A stretch of 6,324 nucleotides of DNA from Gemmatimonadaceae bacterium (lineage in GTDB: Bacteria; Gemmatimonadota; Gemmatimonadetes; Gemmatimonadales; Gemmatimonadaceae): NCBI GenBank assembly GCA_013361745.1, contig JABFXM010000340.1:1-6324 (forward strand), read 5' to 3'. Shown piece after piece: positions 6,049 through 6,324 of this stretch. The notes under the pieces were generated by a model. The model was not told the DNA's origin and did no database searches. It saw only the letters and a list, made by a program, of their open reading frames with translations. The translations under genes and the position numbers were made by a program. Every line of letters begins with the position of its first letter. The stretch's first letter is position 1.

Positions 6049-6092
6049 ACCGCAGCGATGACACCAGCCTCGTGCCTCCTGCGATCCGGCAG

Positions 6093-6121
6093 TTATGCCT
6101 TTCGCGCCGAGCCATTAGACT
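6093..6121 (+). promoter_or_regulatory. Candidate promoter for the YqeY-domain gene
   Basis: TAGACT at 6116-6121 fits the TANNNT form of a -10 box. A poor -35 (TTATGC, 6093-6098) is 17 bp upstream. The -10 ends 6 bases before the ATG at 6128, and no Shine-Dalgarno sequence is present, so any transcript from here would be leaderless or nearly so. Motif reading only. Confidence 0.3.
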
Positions 6122-6127
6122 GATCGC

Positions 6128-6324
6128 ATGTCCGAACTATTCACTCGTCTGCAGTCCGAGCTGGTGTCCGCGCGCAAGGCGCAGGACAAGCCGCGGACGC
6201 TGCTGCTGTCGACCATCATCTCCGACGCGAAGAACCGGAAGATCGAGTTGATGCGCGATCTCACGGATGACGACGTCGTCGACGTGATCCGGAAGGGGAT
6301 CAAGCGGCGGAAGGAATCGGTGGA
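6128..6324 (+). CDS. GatB/YqeY-domain protein, 3' end beyond the window
   Basis: The first 65 codons are present and the frame is still open at the right edge. The translation MSELFTRLQSELVSARKAQ, then KPRTLLLSTIISDAKNRKIE, then LTDDDVVDVIRKGIKRRKES matches the N-terminal helical part of YqeY-type proteins, which are about 150 residues and related to the tail domain of the GatB subunit of the Asp/Glu-tRNA amidotransferase. Stand-alone YqeY proteins are suspected to act in tRNA-linked processes, but their function is not settled. The start ATG at 6128 gives the usual family N-terminus. It is separated from the upstream operon by the heptamer palindrome and probably has its own promoter. Confidence 0.88.
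   Translation, partial: MSELFTRLQSELVSARKAQDKPRTLLLSTIISDAKNRKIELMRDLTDDDVVDVIRKGIKRRKESV

Larger units (their letters stand above)
5909..6082. repeat. Nested imperfect palindrome made of phased 7-bp units
   Basis: This element fills most of the spacer after the lipoprotein gene. Read on the + strand from 5909 to 5992, and on the - strand from 6082 back to 6000, the DNA falls into consecutive heptamers around GCTGGAG or GCAGGAG, kept in one phase through each arm. Outer arms 5909-5933 and 6058-6082 are inverted copies with 23 of 25 pairs. Inner arms 5964-5984 and 6000-6020 pair perfectly over 21 bp around a 15-base loop (5985-5999). Between them the arms differ. There is no run of T after the inner stem, so a standard intrinsic terminator is not indicated, although the structure could still end or stabilise transcripts. 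No target-site duplication or transposase is visible. The heptamer period is not a multiple of three and the overlapping open frames are not credible genes. It resembles short tandemly repeated heptamer families known from other bacteria, or a degenerate palindromic repeat element. Confidence 0.9.

Noticed and set aside
5899..6127. Complete insertion sequence or transposon
   Set aside because: The region is far too short for a transposase, and no target-site duplication is visible at the ends of the outer arms. Only a non-autonomous remnant is conceivable.
5930..6251. Small open frames on both strands through the heptamer repeats
   Set aside because: Their repetitive peptides come from the 7-bp unit read in three frames. 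They extend into the YqeY gene in the wrong frame and lack credible starts.

Overview
The window comes from a GC-rich bacterial chromosome. Gene content, gene order and the style of the proteins suggest Gemmatimonadota. That assignment is inference from recognition only: no rRNA or other strict phylogenetic marker is present. All supported genes lie on the + strand. The long minus-strand open frames are shadows produced by the high GC content.

Layout: the window opens inside hemW (radical-SAM heme chaperone, 5' end missing; 1-1011). A short AT-richer gap holds a possible promoter. Next comes a tightly packed run: hrcA (heat-shock repressor, 1025-2074), dnaJ (Hsp40, 2087-3223), prmA (ribosomal protein L11 methyltransferase, 3231-4052), rsmE (16S rRNA m3U1498 methyltransferase, 4060-4809), a HIT-family hydrolase (hinT-like, TTG start, 4802-5143) and a predicted lipoprotein with TonB/TolA-type C-terminal domains (5140-5898). 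Gaps are 7-12 bp or the genes overlap (8 bp for rsmE/hinT, 4 bp for hinT/lipoprotein), so hrcA through the lipoprotein look like one operon. After a 229-bp spacer, a GatB/YqeY-domain gene starts at 6128 and runs off the right edge.

Functional theme: protein quality control (HrcA, DnaJ) together with ribosome modification (PrmA, RsmE). HemW, the HIT protein and the envelope lipoprotein are not obviously tied to either. grpE and dnaK, which often lie between hrcA and dnaJ in other bacteria, are absent here.

The most unusual DNA is in the spacer before the YqeY gene (5909-6082). It is a nested, roughly 174-bp imperfect palindrome built almost entirely from 7-bp units related to GCTGGAG/GCAGGAG, held in phase within each arm. 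The outer 25-bp arms match at 23 of 25 positions, and an inner stem pairs perfectly over 21 bp around a 15-nt loop. The second most interesting item is the lipoprotein, which appears to carry two successive TonB/TolA-like domains and no transmembrane anchor. The two likely transcription starts (before hrcA and before the YqeY gene) both have TANNNT-like -10 elements very close to the ATG and no Shine-Dalgarno sequence, which hints at leaderless transcripts.
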